From: a virus
Direction: 5' to 3' (one strand)
IMG/VR virus record: IMGVR_UViG_3300031652_000003
Coordinates: 1-55,785 of that record
Length of the DNA: 55,785 nt
Each line of letters opens with the position of its first letter. Positions within the stretch are counted from its first letter, which is position 1. Shown in pieces: positions 22,231 through 31,665 of the stretch. Under the pieces are notes generated by a model. The model was not told the DNA's origin. It saw nothing but the letters and a program-made list of their open reading frames with translations, and searched no databases. A program made the translations under genes and the position numbers.

Positions 22231-23583
22231 ATGAGTAGTTGGAACTTTCGAAGTCTTATTAATGTTTTTAACAAGAGGGGTATTTCGCGCAACTCCTCAA
22301 TTAACAGTACTTTTCAGTACTTAATAGATAAACCAGCTTGGTTGTCTTTATCAACTCCAACACAATTCCGACAAGCAGTATCTGAGAACCCAGTGTTAAA
22401 CGGGTGTATTTCTATATTAGCTCAAGCAGCAGCCAACGGGCGTAAGTACTTGGTAGATTTAGAAGGCAATGAGGTTCCTTGGTCAGATAAAAAACCGGCT
22501 GTACAAGCAGCTAAGAAGTTGTTTGTTGATAGGCCAAATCCCCTACAATCTCCTTTTGAATTTAATTATGAGCGTTATTATTATTTACCCACATTTGGGA
22601 ATAATTACGTTTATATGAATAATCCATCGAGCATGGAAACAGATATATTGACTGTTAAGAGCCTTATGAATCTTAATTCCGAGTTTGTACAGGTTCAGCA
22701 GACAGGAAAGCTATTTGACCAAATAACCTTAGAAGGTATTATATCTAAATATGTTTTAACTAATTACAACCCTGTAAAAGAATTCGAAACAAGCAGGATA
22801 ATCCATTTTAACGAAGTCAACACTTCAGGAATAGGCGCGTCAATAATGGGTACTTCAAGATTGCAAACATTATCATTGCCTATTGAAAACACTCAATTAG
22901 CTTTTGAGGCTATGAATGTAATCTTGAAGTCGAGAGGAATGCAAGGTATTATTAAAACCGTTAGCAAGGATGCTACGGGAGCTTCAATACCTTTGATGGG
23001 GGAAACCAAAAAAGATGTTGATGCTAAATTTAAAAATGACTACGGAATAGGCAAAAATCAAAAACAATTCCTTATAGTAAACGCAGATATTGAATATATA
23101 AAAACCATAATGAATTCCGAAGAGCTAGGTATTTATAAGGAATTCCAAAACAACGCGATGATTATTAGCAATGGTTTAGGTATCCCGCCTGAAATTTATA
23201 AGATAAATTCTCAAGGCTCTACTTTTAATAATCAATCTCAATATATTAAAAGTCTTTATCAGGATAGAGTAATTCCCATGGTTGAAAATGATGATGCAAT
23301 CTACAATGATAGACTTAAATTCAAAGATTATGGACTAGAATTAAAAACAAGCTTCGAACATATTCCAGCTTTGCAGGAATCATTCAAAGAAGAAGCTTCG
23401 GCGCTTAATATGAACGTTAGAAGTGCTGAATTAGCTTATAACAATAACACTATCACGTGGAATAAATATCTGGAAATAATCGGTGAGGAAGGAATAGGGA
23501 ACGAAGGTGAGATTTATAAGTATGAACGTGATTTATTAACAATGCCTAAAAAGGAAGACGATGGAAATCAAGAAACAGCCTAA
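22231..23583 (+). CDS. Portal protein
   Basis: 450 residues, HK97-type phage portal. SENPVLNGCISILAQAAANG early, NYVYMNNPSS, the helical stem region, and a clip/crown ending in helices fit the family in length and order. Forms the dodecameric DNA gate at the capsid vertex between terminase and connector. Confidence 0.9.
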   Translation: MSSWNFRSLINVFNKRGISRNSSINSTFQYLIDKPAWLSLSTPTQFRQAVSENPVLNGCISILAQAAANGRKYLVDLEGNEVPWSDKKPAVQAAKKLFVDRPNPLQSPFEFNYERYYYLPTFGNNYVYMNNPSSMETDILTVKSLMNLNSEFVQVQQTGKLFDQITLEGIISKYVLTNYNPVKEFETSRIIHFNEVNTSGIGASIMGTSRLQTLSLPIENTQLAFEAMNVILKSRGMQGIIKTVSKDATGASIPLMGETKKDVDAKFKNDYGIGKNQKQFLIVNADIEYIKTIMNSEELGIYKEFQNNAMIISNGLGIPPEIYKINSQGSTFNNQSQYIKSLYQDRVIPMVENDDAIYNDRLKFKDYGLELKTSFEHIPALQESFKEEASALNMNVRSAELAYNNNTITWNKYLEIIGEEGIGNEGEIYKYERDLLTMPKKEDDGNQETA

Positions 23584-23665
23584 GAAATTAAGCAGAGATT
23601 TTATACAAAAGCTAAAAGCTAGAAAGGCTAAGAAACTCGAAGATGTAGAAATGATTAAAAAGTAA
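23561..23665 (+). CDS. Small basic peptide
   Basis: 34 residues, 11 of them Lys/Arg (MEIKKQPKKLSRDFIQKLKA). It overlaps the portal gene end by 23 bases and stops 4 bases before the protease gene. Possibly a head assembly accessory; unknown. Confidence 0.5.
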   Translation: MEIKKQPKKLSRDFIQKLKARKAKKLEDVEMIKK

Positions 23666-23669
23666 CGCT

Positions 23670-24515
23670 ATGATACACTGCAAAGAATTAAATATAGATT
23701 ATGCAACTAAAAAGGAAATGTATTCGGCTTTAGTTGAGAATAAAGATATCTTAATAGCTCAAAAGAAAGCAATTAAAAAAGAGGTTGATTGCGGTGTTGT
23801 TGTTAATCCTATTATAGTTAGAGACAAACAAGAAGCTAATAAGCAAGATGGAGATATTATAGACCCCATAAATTTAAATGAGCTTAAAGTAGTTGTTATT
23901 ATTAATACAACTAATTTTCTAGATAAGCATGGCGATGTCCATATTCCCGGATTATGGAGTAAAAGTTTATCTGAAAATAAAATGATAATGCATTTGCAAG
24001 GGCATAAAATGGAGTTTGATAAAATTATTGCGGATGGGGAACAATTAAAAGCTTATACAAAAACATATACTTGGGCAGAACTTGGATATTCTTATGAAGG
24101 AATGACTGAGGGGTTAACGTTTGAGTCTACTATTTTAAGAAAGCGTAATGAATTTATGTTAAATCAGTACGCTAATGGATGGGTAAAAAATCATTCTGTT
24201 GGCATGTATTATGTTAAAATGGATTTCGCTATAAATGATGAAGATTATCCAAACGAGTTTGAAGCATGGAATAAATATTACCCCCAAATAGCAAACAAAG
24301 AGGTTGCTGATGACAAGGGTTATTTTTGGTATGTATTAGAAGCGAAAGTAATAGAGGGTTCGGCTGTTCCAATCGGGAGCAACTCAGCTACCCCAACTTT
24401 AGATAATGGAATGAAATCTGATGATTTAATTAAAACAGAAAAAACATTAGAAAATAATATAGCTCCTATTAATTTATTCGATTATAAATATCTAAGAGAA
24501 AACTACAAAAGATGA
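23670..24515 (+). CDS. Prohead protease (HK97/S78-like)
   Basis: 281 residues. His175 in KNHSVGM and Ser231 in VIEGSAVPIGSN occupy the positions of the S78 catalytic pair, with NTTNFLDKHGDV as the conserved N-terminal strand. Cleaves scaffold and capsid delta domain during maturation. The order portal-protease-capsid is standard. Its stop overlaps the HNH gene start (ATGA), suggesting the 3' end was altered by the insertion. Confidence 0.8.
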   Translation: MIHCKELNIDYATKKEMYSALVENKDILIAQKKAIKKEVDCGVVVNPIIVRDKQEANKQDGDIIDPINLNELKVVVIINTTNFLDKHGDVHIPGLWSKSLSENKMIMHLQGHKMEFDKIIADGEQLKAYTKTYTWAELGYSYEGMTEGLTFESTILRKRNEFMLNQYANGWVKNHSVGMYYVKMDFAINDEDYPNEFEAWNKYYPQIANKEVADDKGYFWYVLEAKVIEGSAVPIGSNSATPTLDNGMKSDDLIKTEKTLENNIAPINLFDYKYLRENYKR

Positions 24516-25027
24516 AAGAGATATTTTTAACACAAAATAAAGTAGCCTTAGTTGATGATAAAGATTTTGATTATCTAAATCAATTTAAGTGGTATGCTGA
24601 ACGCAAAGGTAATACATATTATGCGGCTAGAAAGATAGTTGTAAACGGATTAAAAACATCTATTAGGATGCACACGGTAATTTTAAATATAAAAAATGGG
24701 TTAATATGCGACCATATAGACCATAATGGATTAAATAATCAAAGGAATAATATAAGGATTTGCACTAATAGACAAAATTCAATGAACAAAAGTTCATCAG
24801 GCATATCAAAATACCTAGGTGTTTCGCCTAGCAATATAGATAAAAAACCATGGAGAGCATTTATAAAAATAAATGGTAAAAGTACGTCTTTAGGTTATTT
24901 TAAAACAGAAAAAGATGCTGCAAAAATTTACAACGAGGCAGCTAAAGAACACTTTAAAGAATTTGCAAACTTAAATATATTAGAGCCGTTGAAACAACAC
25001 TCTAATATCTTAGAGCCGCAACTATAG
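24512..25027 (+). CDS. HNH homing endonuclease with AP2 domain
   Basis: 171 residues. CDHIDHNGLNNQRNNIRICT is the HNH core, and KYLGVSPSNIDKKPWRAFI with SLGYFKTEKDAAKIYNEAA is an AP2 DNA-binding domain. A mobile gene placed between protease and capsid genes. The last 18 residues come from a tandem hairpin repeat (24980-25037), perhaps a leftover of the ancestral protease tail. Confidence 0.9.
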   Translation: MKEIFLTQNKVALVDDKDFDYLNQFKWYAERKGNTYYAARKIVVNGLKTSIRMHTVILNIKNGLICDHIDHNGLNNQRNNIRICTNRQNSMNKSSSGISKYLGVSPSNIDKKPWRAFIKINGKSTSLGYFKTEKDAAKIYNEAAKEHFKEFANLNILEPLKQHSNILEPQL

Positions 25028-25037
25028 CACTCTAATA
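24980..25037 (+). repeat. Tandem 30-bp hairpin pair
   Basis: TTAGAGCCG-N9-CACTCTAATA occurs at 24980-25007 and again at 25010-25037. In each, TTAGAG pairs with CTCTAA. It spans the HNH stop codon and ends 41 bp before the capsid gene. Confidence 0.8.
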
Positions 25038-25078
25038 ATTAATTATAATTATTTACGACAAAATTTAAAATTAAAGTA

Positions 25079-26419
25079 ATGACACCAGAAGAAAAAGCAC
25101 AAAAAGATTTGCTTTTACAAGAAATAAAAGCAGAAGTACAAGGGCTTATTGATGACTCTCAAAAAGAGAACGTCACAAAGGCCGACCTTGATTCTAAAGT
25201 TTCTGAGATTAACAATAAGATTGAATCATCTCTAGACAATGAAGGAATGAGAGCGCTTAAAGAAAGCGTTGATGAATTGGTACAGAATTCTAGCGACAAC
25301 ACAGCAGCTATTAAAGCTCTGACTGAAAAAGCAGCTCAGACAATTGATGAAGCTCCAAAAGATTTTAGAAGTGCCTTAAAAGCCGCTATTCTTACTAAAA
25401 AAGACTTGGTTCTTACTGAAAAGAACGACGACAACGGCCAAAGACTTTCTCTAAAAGACTATTTTACCGAAAAAGGTAATAAGCAAACGCCTGTATTTAA
25501 AGTTGCGGTTGATATGCTTGAGTCTAATATTGTGCAGTCAAATGTAGCAACTGTTAGATTAACTGAGCTTGATCCTAATCGTGTAGGTATTCCTTTAACA
25601 GTTTATCCACATGTGTTAGATTGGATTCCTTCAAGAGGTATCGCAAAACCTTATATGAGTGTTTTAGTTGCTTATTCTTATGAGGACGGAGTAGGAACTA
25701 AAACTGAAGGTTCAGCCCCTAGTAAATCTAGTTTCTTATTTAAGACTGTAGGGTTTAGCGCCTTCACTATTGGAACTTATTTCACTTTATCTGATGAGAC
25801 TCTTGACGATTTAGACGAAACATTAGACGAGATTTCTATAGTAGCTCCCGATAAAATTCAAGATAATGTAGATGAGCAGGTTTTGGGTGCTTTAGGAAAC
25901 GACACTACAGCTCTAGCAGGTTTATTGACTGCAAATAAGAATACTGCTTTTGTTCCAACAACTTATGCAGGTTCCGTTGCAGGTGCTAATCTAATTGATG
26001 TATTTACTAAAATGAAGCTTTCGGCTTTAGCTAATAAATATAGACCTGATACAATTATTCTTAATCCTAATACTATTGATAATATCGCAGCTATCAAAGA
26101 CCAACTTGATAACTCAATTATGGATAGAAGGATACGTTTTGACAACATGGGTAACCCTGTTGCAATAGCCGGAATGCGTATTGTTGCTGCTACCGACATG
26201 GTGGAAGGTACAGGTGTTGTTCTTAGCTCTGCCCAACTGCTAATTGGTAAGCGTAGAGAAATGACAATGGAAATAGGATATAACGGCACTGACTTTACAG
26301 AAGGACAGAAAACAGTAGTTATTAATATTCGTATTGCCTTTGCCGTAAGGGATAAAGCTGCTGTTATTTATTCAGATGGTCTTGATGCAGCTAAAGACGT
26401 AATTGATGCAGGAGTATAA
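25079..26419 (+). CDS. Major capsid protein (HK97 fold)
   Basis: 446 residues. The first 100 or so form a charged coiled coil (delta/scaffolding domain) followed by APKDFRSALK and the mature domain, with PHVLDWIPSRG, FTIGTYFTLSDETLDD and a C-terminal FAVRDKAAVIYSDG. Residues removed by the protease are predicted near 95. Typical length for an HK97 capsid with delta domain. Confidence 0.92.
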   Translation: MTPEEKAQKDLLLQEIKAEVQGLIDDSQKENVTKADLDSKVSEINNKIESSLDNEGMRALKESVDELVQNSSDNTAAIKALTEKAAQTIDEAPKDFRSALKAAILTKKDLVLTEKNDDNGQRLSLKDYFTEKGNKQTPVFKVAVDMLESNIVQSNVATVRLTELDPNRVGIPLTVYPHVLDWIPSRGIAKPYMSVLVAYSYEDGVGTKTEGSAPSKSSFLFKTVGFSAFTIGTYFTLSDETLDDLDETLDEISIVAPDKIQDNVDEQVLGALGNDTTALAGLLTANKNTAFVPTTYAGSVAGANLIDVFTKMKLSALANKYRPDTIILNPNTIDNIAAIKDQLDNSIMDRRIRFDNMGNPVAIAGMRIVAATDMVEGTGVVLSSAQLLIGKRREMTMEIGYNGTDFTEGQKTVVINIRIAFAVRDKAAVIYSDGLDAAKDVIDAGV

Positions 26420-26423
26420 GAGT

Positions 26424-26885
26424 ATGAAAAAGTTAATTATAATGTTAATTGCAGCTCTAGGAATTGCAATTAGCGCACAAGCACAAACAAAGGCAACAGA
26501 AGTTGCGCCTAATGGATATATATCTGATGAATATTATGGATATATTTTTGGAACCACTTCAGACACGCTAACAAACGCTGATACTTTGACATGGGTAGTG
26601 CGCTGTAAGGGTGGTCATACTCAGAATTGGAATATTAAATTGTATCTTGACCATGTGTCTGGTACCGCTGGCGGTAATTTATGGGTAACTCAATCAATGG
26701 ACGGGGTAACTTATGTTCCTGAAGCAGGAGATACTATTACTGCAAGTTCTGTAACTGGTGATGTAATGGATACTCAGACAATAAGTAAGACAGACTTCTT
26801 ATACCCTTACTTAAAGTTTTATTATATCCAAACAGGGACAGCGGTTACTATACCTAAAGTATGGATTTACACAAAACCTGACTAA
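26424..26885 (+). CDS. Signal-peptide protein in head module
   Basis: 153 residues from ATG 26424, since the upstream in-frame start overlaps the capsid gene. Signal peptide MKKLIIMLIAALGIAISAQA is followed by a beta-rich domain (GTTSDTLTNADTLTW and similar). Its position after the capsid suggests a decoration protein, but a cleavable signal on a virion protein is odd. It could instead act in the envelope. Confidence 0.65.
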   Translation: MKKLIIMLIAALGIAISAQAQTKATEVAPNGYISDEYYGYIFGTTSDTLTNADTLTWVVRCKGGHTQNWNIKLYLDHVSGTAGGNLWVTQSMDGVTYVPEAGDTITASSVTGDVMDTQTISKTDFLYPYLKFYYIQTGTAVTIPKVWIYTKPD

Positions 26886-27094
26886 TGAAAGCTAAGTTAA
26901 AAAACGGTAAAACAATAAAAGGCAAGCTGGCAGATACTTTCTGTCGGCTTGGTATTGCCGTTGAAGTGAAAGAAGCTAAAACGGAGCAGCCTATTACTAA
27001 TACCCCTGTTGTAAAGCAAGAGGTTAAACGTAAAAGAAGAACTAAAGCAGAGATTGAAGCTGATAAAAAGCGAAAAAATGAAAAATCTATTTAA
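26885..27094 (+). CDS. Small basic protein
   Basis: 69 residues with a Lys/Arg-rich C-terminal half (KRKRRTKAEIEADKKRKNE). Start shares a base with the previous stop. Head-module location; role unknown, perhaps DNA binding inside the head. Confidence 0.55.
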   Translation: MKAKLKNGKTIKGKLADTFCRLGIAVEVKEAKTEQPITNTPVVKQEVKRKRRTKAEIEADKKRKNEKSI

Positions 27095-27143
27095 CATAAT
27101 ATTATTTTTTGCTTTAAAATTCAGTATTAAATATAGAAAATGA
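27078..27143 (+). CDS. Tiny hydrophobic peptide
   Basis: 21 residues (MKNLFNIILFFALKFSIKYR plus K). Overlaps the preceding gene and joins the next at ATGA. Similar in start and position to the peptide at 17462. Confidence 0.35.
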   Translation: MKNLFNIILFFALKFSIKYRK

Positions 27144-27760
27144 GTATAATTAATGCGACATATTATAAAGGAGACATAAATCTTACAGCTACCCAACTAA
27201 ATGGATTAATAGACGGTTCAGGGTCTGATTGGCAAAGCATTTATGAGGACGTAATAATGGAGAAGCTTTTAGGCTATCCTTTGTTTAAGCTTTATAAAGC
27301 CGATTTAAATGACACAAGCGATCCAACAGCCACAAGATTTAAATCTTTAGTTGATGGAGATGAATTCTCTTTTGGATATGCGGGAAATACAATTGAGACA
27401 AAATGGATGGGGTTGAGGAATAAAACTCTGTTAACATCTCTCGTTGCTTATTATGTTTATTATCAATATAGGAATGAAACCGAAACATTCAATTCTGGTT
27501 CTGGACAGAAAAAGACCAAAACAGAAAACTCAGTAGACGTGGATGTTAGACCAAAACTTATTAATAGCTGGAACAAGATGATTTATCTGTATGGCCACAT
27601 CCCTAGCTGTTACGCGAATAAAGATAATTTTCTTAACAATGATAATTATGTTCATTACAATTCTCTACCGTCAGCTTACAACTATTTGTTAGCTAATATT
27701 GACACATATCCGGAATGGATATTTGAACCTTTAGAAACGCAAAATATTTTTGGGATATGA
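27140..27760 (+). CDS. Head-tail connector (DUF6712-like)
   Basis: 206 residues. The N-terminal INATYYKGDINLTATQLNGL and helical IYEDVIMEKLLGYPLFKLY, with the central GLRNKTLLTSLVAYYVYYQ, fit the Bacteroidota phage adaptor family. Expected to bind the portal and extend the neck. Confidence 0.65.
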   Translation: MSIINATYYKGDINLTATQLNGLIDGSGSDWQSIYEDVIMEKLLGYPLFKLYKADLNDTSDPTATRFKSLVDGDEFSFGYAGNTIETKWMGLRNKTLLTSLVAYYVYYQYRNETETFNSGSGQKKTKTENSVDVDVRPKLINSWNKMIYLYGHIPSCYANKDNFLNNDNYVHYNSLPSAYNYLLANIDTYPEWIFEPLETQNIFGI

Positions 27761-28488
27761 CAGATAGAAAATATTTTGTAGATGTATTTAGCGACATTGT
27801 AGATGCGATGAGAGCGACTGGAACAATAATTGGCTCTAGTGAAGTGAGTGGAACTTATACACTAATTTCTGACAATTCATTTAACGCTTATGAATCCGTC
27901 AAGATTAATGATGTAGATTACCTAATAATAAGTGCTACATCAACGCAATTTATCATTCAAGCTGCTACTGGTCTCGATTTTACAGGCGAATCATGGCAGG
28001 CTTTAGCCCCTTATTATATCTACGGGCATTATTTGGAAATAACAAATAGATTAGATTTAAAAAGCAGGAAAGCTGTAGATAAATTTAGAATATGGCCTTT
28101 AATAGTTTTAATACTTGACTTGAAAGAAAAGCATGATGAAAGTGTAAACTATATTTATTCTTTGGATTCGATCTCTCTATATATAGTCACCCCTACACCG
28201 GATAAGACAGCGACGTCACCAACACGGAAAGAAACCGTATTTGAGCCTATATTATATCCTTTATATTGGGATTTGATAGAAAAAATTAAGGAATCGAAAG
28301 CTGTATCTACGCCAAAAAATTTATTAGAGCATGAAAAATATGATAGATACGGCTGGGGAAATGAAACAGCTTACGGAAACGAGGGATTAGTTTTTAATGA
28401 ATTTCTCGATGCTATTCAAGTAAACACATCTGATATAAAGGTATACAGAAACACAATAAATCCTGGATGTACAGGAATTAGTTTATGA
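27757..28488 (+). CDS. Neck or head-closure protein, putative
   Basis: 243 residues, coupled to both neighbours by 4-base overlaps. A beta-rich N-terminal part is followed by FRIWPLIVLILDL and a helical region. Function is assigned from position between adaptor and tail-tube genes. Confidence 0.5.
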   Translation: MTDRKYFVDVFSDIVDAMRATGTIIGSSEVSGTYTLISDNSFNAYESVKINDVDYLIISATSTQFIIQAATGLDFTGESWQALAPYYIYGHYLEITNRLDLKSRKAVDKFRIWPLIVLILDLKEKHDESVNYIYSLDSISLYIVTPTPDKTATSPTRKETVFEPILYPLYWDLIEKIKESKAVSTPKNLLEHEKYDRYGWGNETAYGNEGLVFNEFLDAIQVNTSDIKVYRNTINPGCTGISL

Positions 28489-29405
28489 GCATTCAAAAAC
28501 CAAATATAAATTTACCGGACACCCTCAGAACTTTTGTGAGGAATTCTGATGCTTACAAATTAACGGAAAGTTTATTTATAACGCCAGATGATTTCTCATT
28601 CACAAAAGCCGAATTTGCTGATGATGATTACTGGTATTCTGAATTAGGTATTAATATATTTCCTCTACATGGAGTTAATGAGTTTGTTTCAAAAGACACA
28701 GAATCAAAAATTATTACGTCACTTCAAGATTATGATTATAAAATCAACAACGGAAAATACAAACACGAGTTTAAATACGATTGGTCGCTTGATTATCACA
28801 AGTTAATTAACGAAATATCAGGACAAAAGATAAGAATTATTTATCGCTCTGGAAATGTATTGAGGGCGACTACTGATGGCTCCACTGTGACAGGGTTTTC
28901 GATATCAACATTTGAACTAGAAAAAATACTATTTAATAGTGGTGATTCTATTGGAAATAGCAAGTTGTTTTTAGAGTGGATGGATTCTGACGAATTAAAC
29001 GTTAATGGATATGAAGTTGAGGTAGATTGGAATCCCGGAAAGATGAATAGGTTGGTGCTAAACATTAATCTAGCATTTGGAAGTGATTCAATAACAATGT
29101 ATGTCAAGTATCTGGATAAAACCATAAGCGACATTAATTCTTCAGACATAACCATAACTGATGAATTAAACGGAAATATAACATTTGGTATATTCATGCC
29201 CGGGGATGGAATTTACCAATTAGGAGATTTTTCTAACACAATAACAAGAGCCTGTATATATGTTCAGAGTACTTTATATATAGGAGCCAAGAAATTCACA
29301 TTTAACTTTATTCTTCAAATTGAGCAAAATCTAAACTTCATAAGCGGAGATAACTGGGAACTTATTAGCGGGGACAATCTTAATTTAATTAATAAAACAG
29401 CGTAA
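28485..29405 (+). CDS. Structural protein, unknown
   Basis: 306 residues, beta-rich with repeated Asp/Ser/Thr strands; ends with two FISGDNWELISGDN-type repeats. Its position in the connector region suggests a virion component. No named family. Confidence 0.5.
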   Translation: MSIQKPNINLPDTLRTFVRNSDAYKLTESLFITPDDFSFTKAEFADDDYWYSELGINIFPLHGVNEFVSKDTESKIITSLQDYDYKINNGKYKHEFKYDWSLDYHKLINEISGQKIRIIYRSGNVLRATTDGSTVTGFSISTFELEKILFNSGDSIGNSKLFLEWMDSDELNVNGYEVEVDWNPGKMNRLVLNINLAFGSDSITMYVKYLDKTISDINSSDITITDELNGNITFGIFMPGDGIYQLGDFSNTITRACIYVQSTLYIGAKKFTFNFILQIEQNLNFISGDNWELISGDNLNLINKTA

Positions 29406-29407
29406 TC

Positions 29408-29935
29408 ATGCCGAATATATTAGATATTACGAACATACTAACGACGATAAATGATAATACCTTGCTTTACGGCGGGTCGCCAGCTGCTACTCCTGAAGGT
29501 TACGAGGATGCTAAATTTTCAAAAGCTAATTTGCTTAAAGAGGTGGCCGCACTCATCGTGGCGAATGCTGATGATATCTTGACAAACGCTGGTGATATAA
29601 CAACATTACAATCAACACTTAATGTTGATGCGAATCTTAATGTATCAGGCTTTGGGAACAGGACATTACCCGCGAATGGGGTAATAATAGAATTAAATAT
29701 AACTGTAGTCTCAGGAACTAATGTCGAGGTGTTAATTGGAACAACCGTAGGGGGCGACGAATTGGCAGATTATAGCGGGACAAAAGCTCTCACCACTGGC
29801 GGATTCAAAAGAAAATTAACAACATACAGAAATACTGTTACTGCTGGGGAATCACCATCGAAACCAATATATTTCACAGTAACAGGAGGAAGCGTACATA
29901 TACACACTTATTATAGATTATTAACAACAACATAA
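29408..29935 (+). CDS. Structural protein, unknown
   Basis: 175 residues. N-terminal helix, then a trimerisation-like NADDILTNAGDITTLQ segment, then a beta domain (LPANGVIIELNITVVSGTN). It looks like a small fibre or decoration protein located before the tail tube. Confidence 0.5.
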   Translation: MPNILDITNILTTINDNTLLYGGSPAATPEGYEDAKFSKANLLKEVAALIVANADDILTNAGDITTLQSTLNVDANLNVSGFGNRTLPANGVIIELNITVVSGTNVEVLIGTTVGGDELADYSGTKALTTGGFKRKLTTYRNTVTAGESPSKPIYFTVTGGSVHIHTYYRLLTTT

Positions 29936-29947
29936 AAATTAAAGAAA

Positions 29948-30847
29948 ATGGCAGAATTAGGAAGTTGTCCTACTATTTTGGACGGAATGGGAAGCGGTGG
30001 ATGCATCACATCTCCTATTATCAAGTTTATTACTGGATTTATTCCAGCGCTAGAATCTCAACAGTATGATACTTTTGCAGATTTTAATAGTGAATCGGTT
30101 AATAAAACTCAGATTGTATCTGGAGATTTATTGCCGATTGGGATTTTTGATGAAATAGAAAACGTTTCCACAGAAGAATTAACTTCTGAAACATCAAGGG
30201 GAACAAAACTATTTCATCGTAATGGAAAATCTGGATTTATTGGAAAACTTTTATTATCTCCAGACCAAAATCGTATTTTGCAATCTTACGACCAAAATAT
30301 AAGAGCAGGTTATATAATGGATGATGAGGGCAATAGGTTAGGTACGTCAGCGGATGGGATAATAGTCAAGCCTCTGTCTGTGTCGTATTTCAAAGTAAAA
30401 CCTATGGATTTACCATTCTCGGCGGATGGTTCCGCATGGTCTATGATTGAGGTTCAATTTGAATTTGTTGATGAAATTAACAAACAACCAGCCTATTCTA
30501 TATCAGACGAGTTAGATTGGATTCCAACAAAAGTTCTAAAACCGCTTACTAAGATAACCTTATCGCCCGGAGCGATGGCGACTTTTGCTTTTGTGTGTTC
30601 GTTCGCTTATGTCGACCCAACAACCGGTAAGTCAGTGCCTTTAACAGGTCTTGGAACAGATGGAGCTGAGCTTACGGTTCTTGATCAAGCTGGGGCTGCC
30701 GCTACGGTAACAGTCGCTCCTGTAGTTGGTACTCCAGGCGATTATACAATAACAGACAGTGGGGCAGGCATGACTAGCGGTTCAATTAAGCTCAATGCGA
30801 CTGTAGATTCATTTTATTACTCTGACACAACAACTGTATCTGCTTAA
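29948..30847 (+). CDS. Major tail tube protein
   Basis: 299 residues. The N-terminal domain (to about 205) is beta-rich with conserved turns. The C-terminal 90 residues (GAELTVLDQAGAAATVTVAP) look like an Ig-like or BACON-type add-on domain exposed on the tube. Position before the chaperone and tape-measure genes supports the call. Confidence 0.7.
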   Translation: MAELGSCPTILDGMGSGGCITSPIIKFITGFIPALESQQYDTFADFNSESVNKTQIVSGDLLPIGIFDEIENVSTEELTSETSRGTKLFHRNGKSGFIGKLLLSPDQNRILQSYDQNIRAGYIMDDEGNRLGTSADGIIVKPLSVSYFKVKPMDLPFSADGSAWSMIEVQFEFVDEINKQPAYSISDELDWIPTKVLKPLTKITLSPGAMATFAFVCSFAYVDPTTGKSVPLTGLGTDGAELTVLDQAGAAATVTVAPVVGTPGDYTITDSGAGMTSGSIKLNATVDSFYYSDTTTVSA

Positions 30848-31263
30848 TGACATTAGACAGCTTCATAAGGAACGTTCAAAATCTTAATGCCAAGGCTTTA
30901 ATTCTAAAGGCGGCAGCTCTTAAGAAAAAAGAGCTTGCCGACCTTAATAGGAGCAATCTATCAAAAGGTAAGTTAGCCAGCGGTGATGATACTATGGAGT
31001 ATAAGTCAATATCGTACATCAACGAAAAGGTGTCAATAGGAAGTATTTCTGTACCTAATATGGATTTCAAGCTAATTGGAAGTTTTCACAAAGGTATAAG
31101 CGTGGATGTTGGTAATGAAATTGTTTTTAATGGAGCTGACGAGAAAACATCTAAACTGTTACAGATATATGGAGACGATTTGTTGACTGTTCAGACAGAT
31201 GATTTGATTAAAACTACAGACCCGGAAATTGTAAAAATAATGAATAAAGAGATGACTAAATGA
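30847..31263 (+). CDS. Tail assembly protein, putative
   Basis: 138 residues: a helical N-terminus rich in Ala/Lys/Leu and a beta C-terminal half. It starts on the last base of the tail tube gene. Possibly a tail completion or chaperone protein; inferred from position. Confidence 0.45.
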   Translation: MTLDSFIRNVQNLNAKALILKAAALKKKELADLNRSNLSKGKLASGDDTMEYKSISYINEKVSIGSISVPNMDFKLIGSFHKGISVDVGNEIVFNGADEKTSKLLQIYGDDLLTVQTDDLIKTTDPEIVKIMNKEMTK

Positions 31264-31370
31264 AAGAAACTAAGCTACGAAAAAAAACAAGGAAAATGAA
31301 TTCAAAAAACATTCCTATATCTGAAATTAAGAATGGTATTAACATAATGAAATCAGCATATGAAAATTAA
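31260..31370 (+). CDS. Small basic peptide
   Basis: 36 residues, strongly basic start (MKETKLRKKTRKMNSKNI). Linked to the previous gene by ATGA and overlaps the next by 11 bases, which supports translation. Confidence 0.5.
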   Translation: MKETKLRKKTRKMNSKNIPISEIKNGINIMKSAYEN

Positions 31371-31665
31371 AAGCTATTTAATAACAGCAAAGCAAAAAGC
31401 TCACCTTTCAAAGGGTTCTAATTTCTATGTCACAAAACAAGGAATTAAACGTGATTTTAACTTGATGGGCGCTAAGTACGAATACAAAGTTTATTTTAAA
31501 AATGGACTATACGTTGAAAATTATGAAGGAGCTAAAATTGAGAAACCTACTGTTTTGGAAAAAGAAAGAAAAACAAAACCGGAAGAAAAAGGAAGTAAAA
31601 AAGCTACCATATCACCAGAGTTGCGAAACCCTGCCGCTGAGAAGGTTGATAAAAATGTCAAATAA
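31360..31665 (+). CDS. Basic protein before tape measure
   Basis: 101 residues. SYLITAKQKAHLSKGSNFYV begins a compact domain, and the C-terminal 35 residues are a Lys/Glu-rich tail. In the place where tail assembly chaperones usually lie. Confidence 0.5.
   Translation: MKIKSYLITAKQKAHLSKGSNFYVTKQGIKRDFNLMGAKYEYKVYFKNGLYVENYEGAKIEKPTVLEKERKTKPEEKGSKKATISPELRNPAAEKVDKNVK

Noticed and set aside
25963-26289. Reverse-strand ORFs such as this 108-codon frame
   Set aside because: All long minus-strand frames lie opposite well-supported genes, have unnatural composition, and lack promoters.
31502-31665. Programmed frameshift joining the two genes before the tape measure
   Set aside because: The frame relation is +1, the upstream extension is not protein-like, and no slippery heptamer lies in register.
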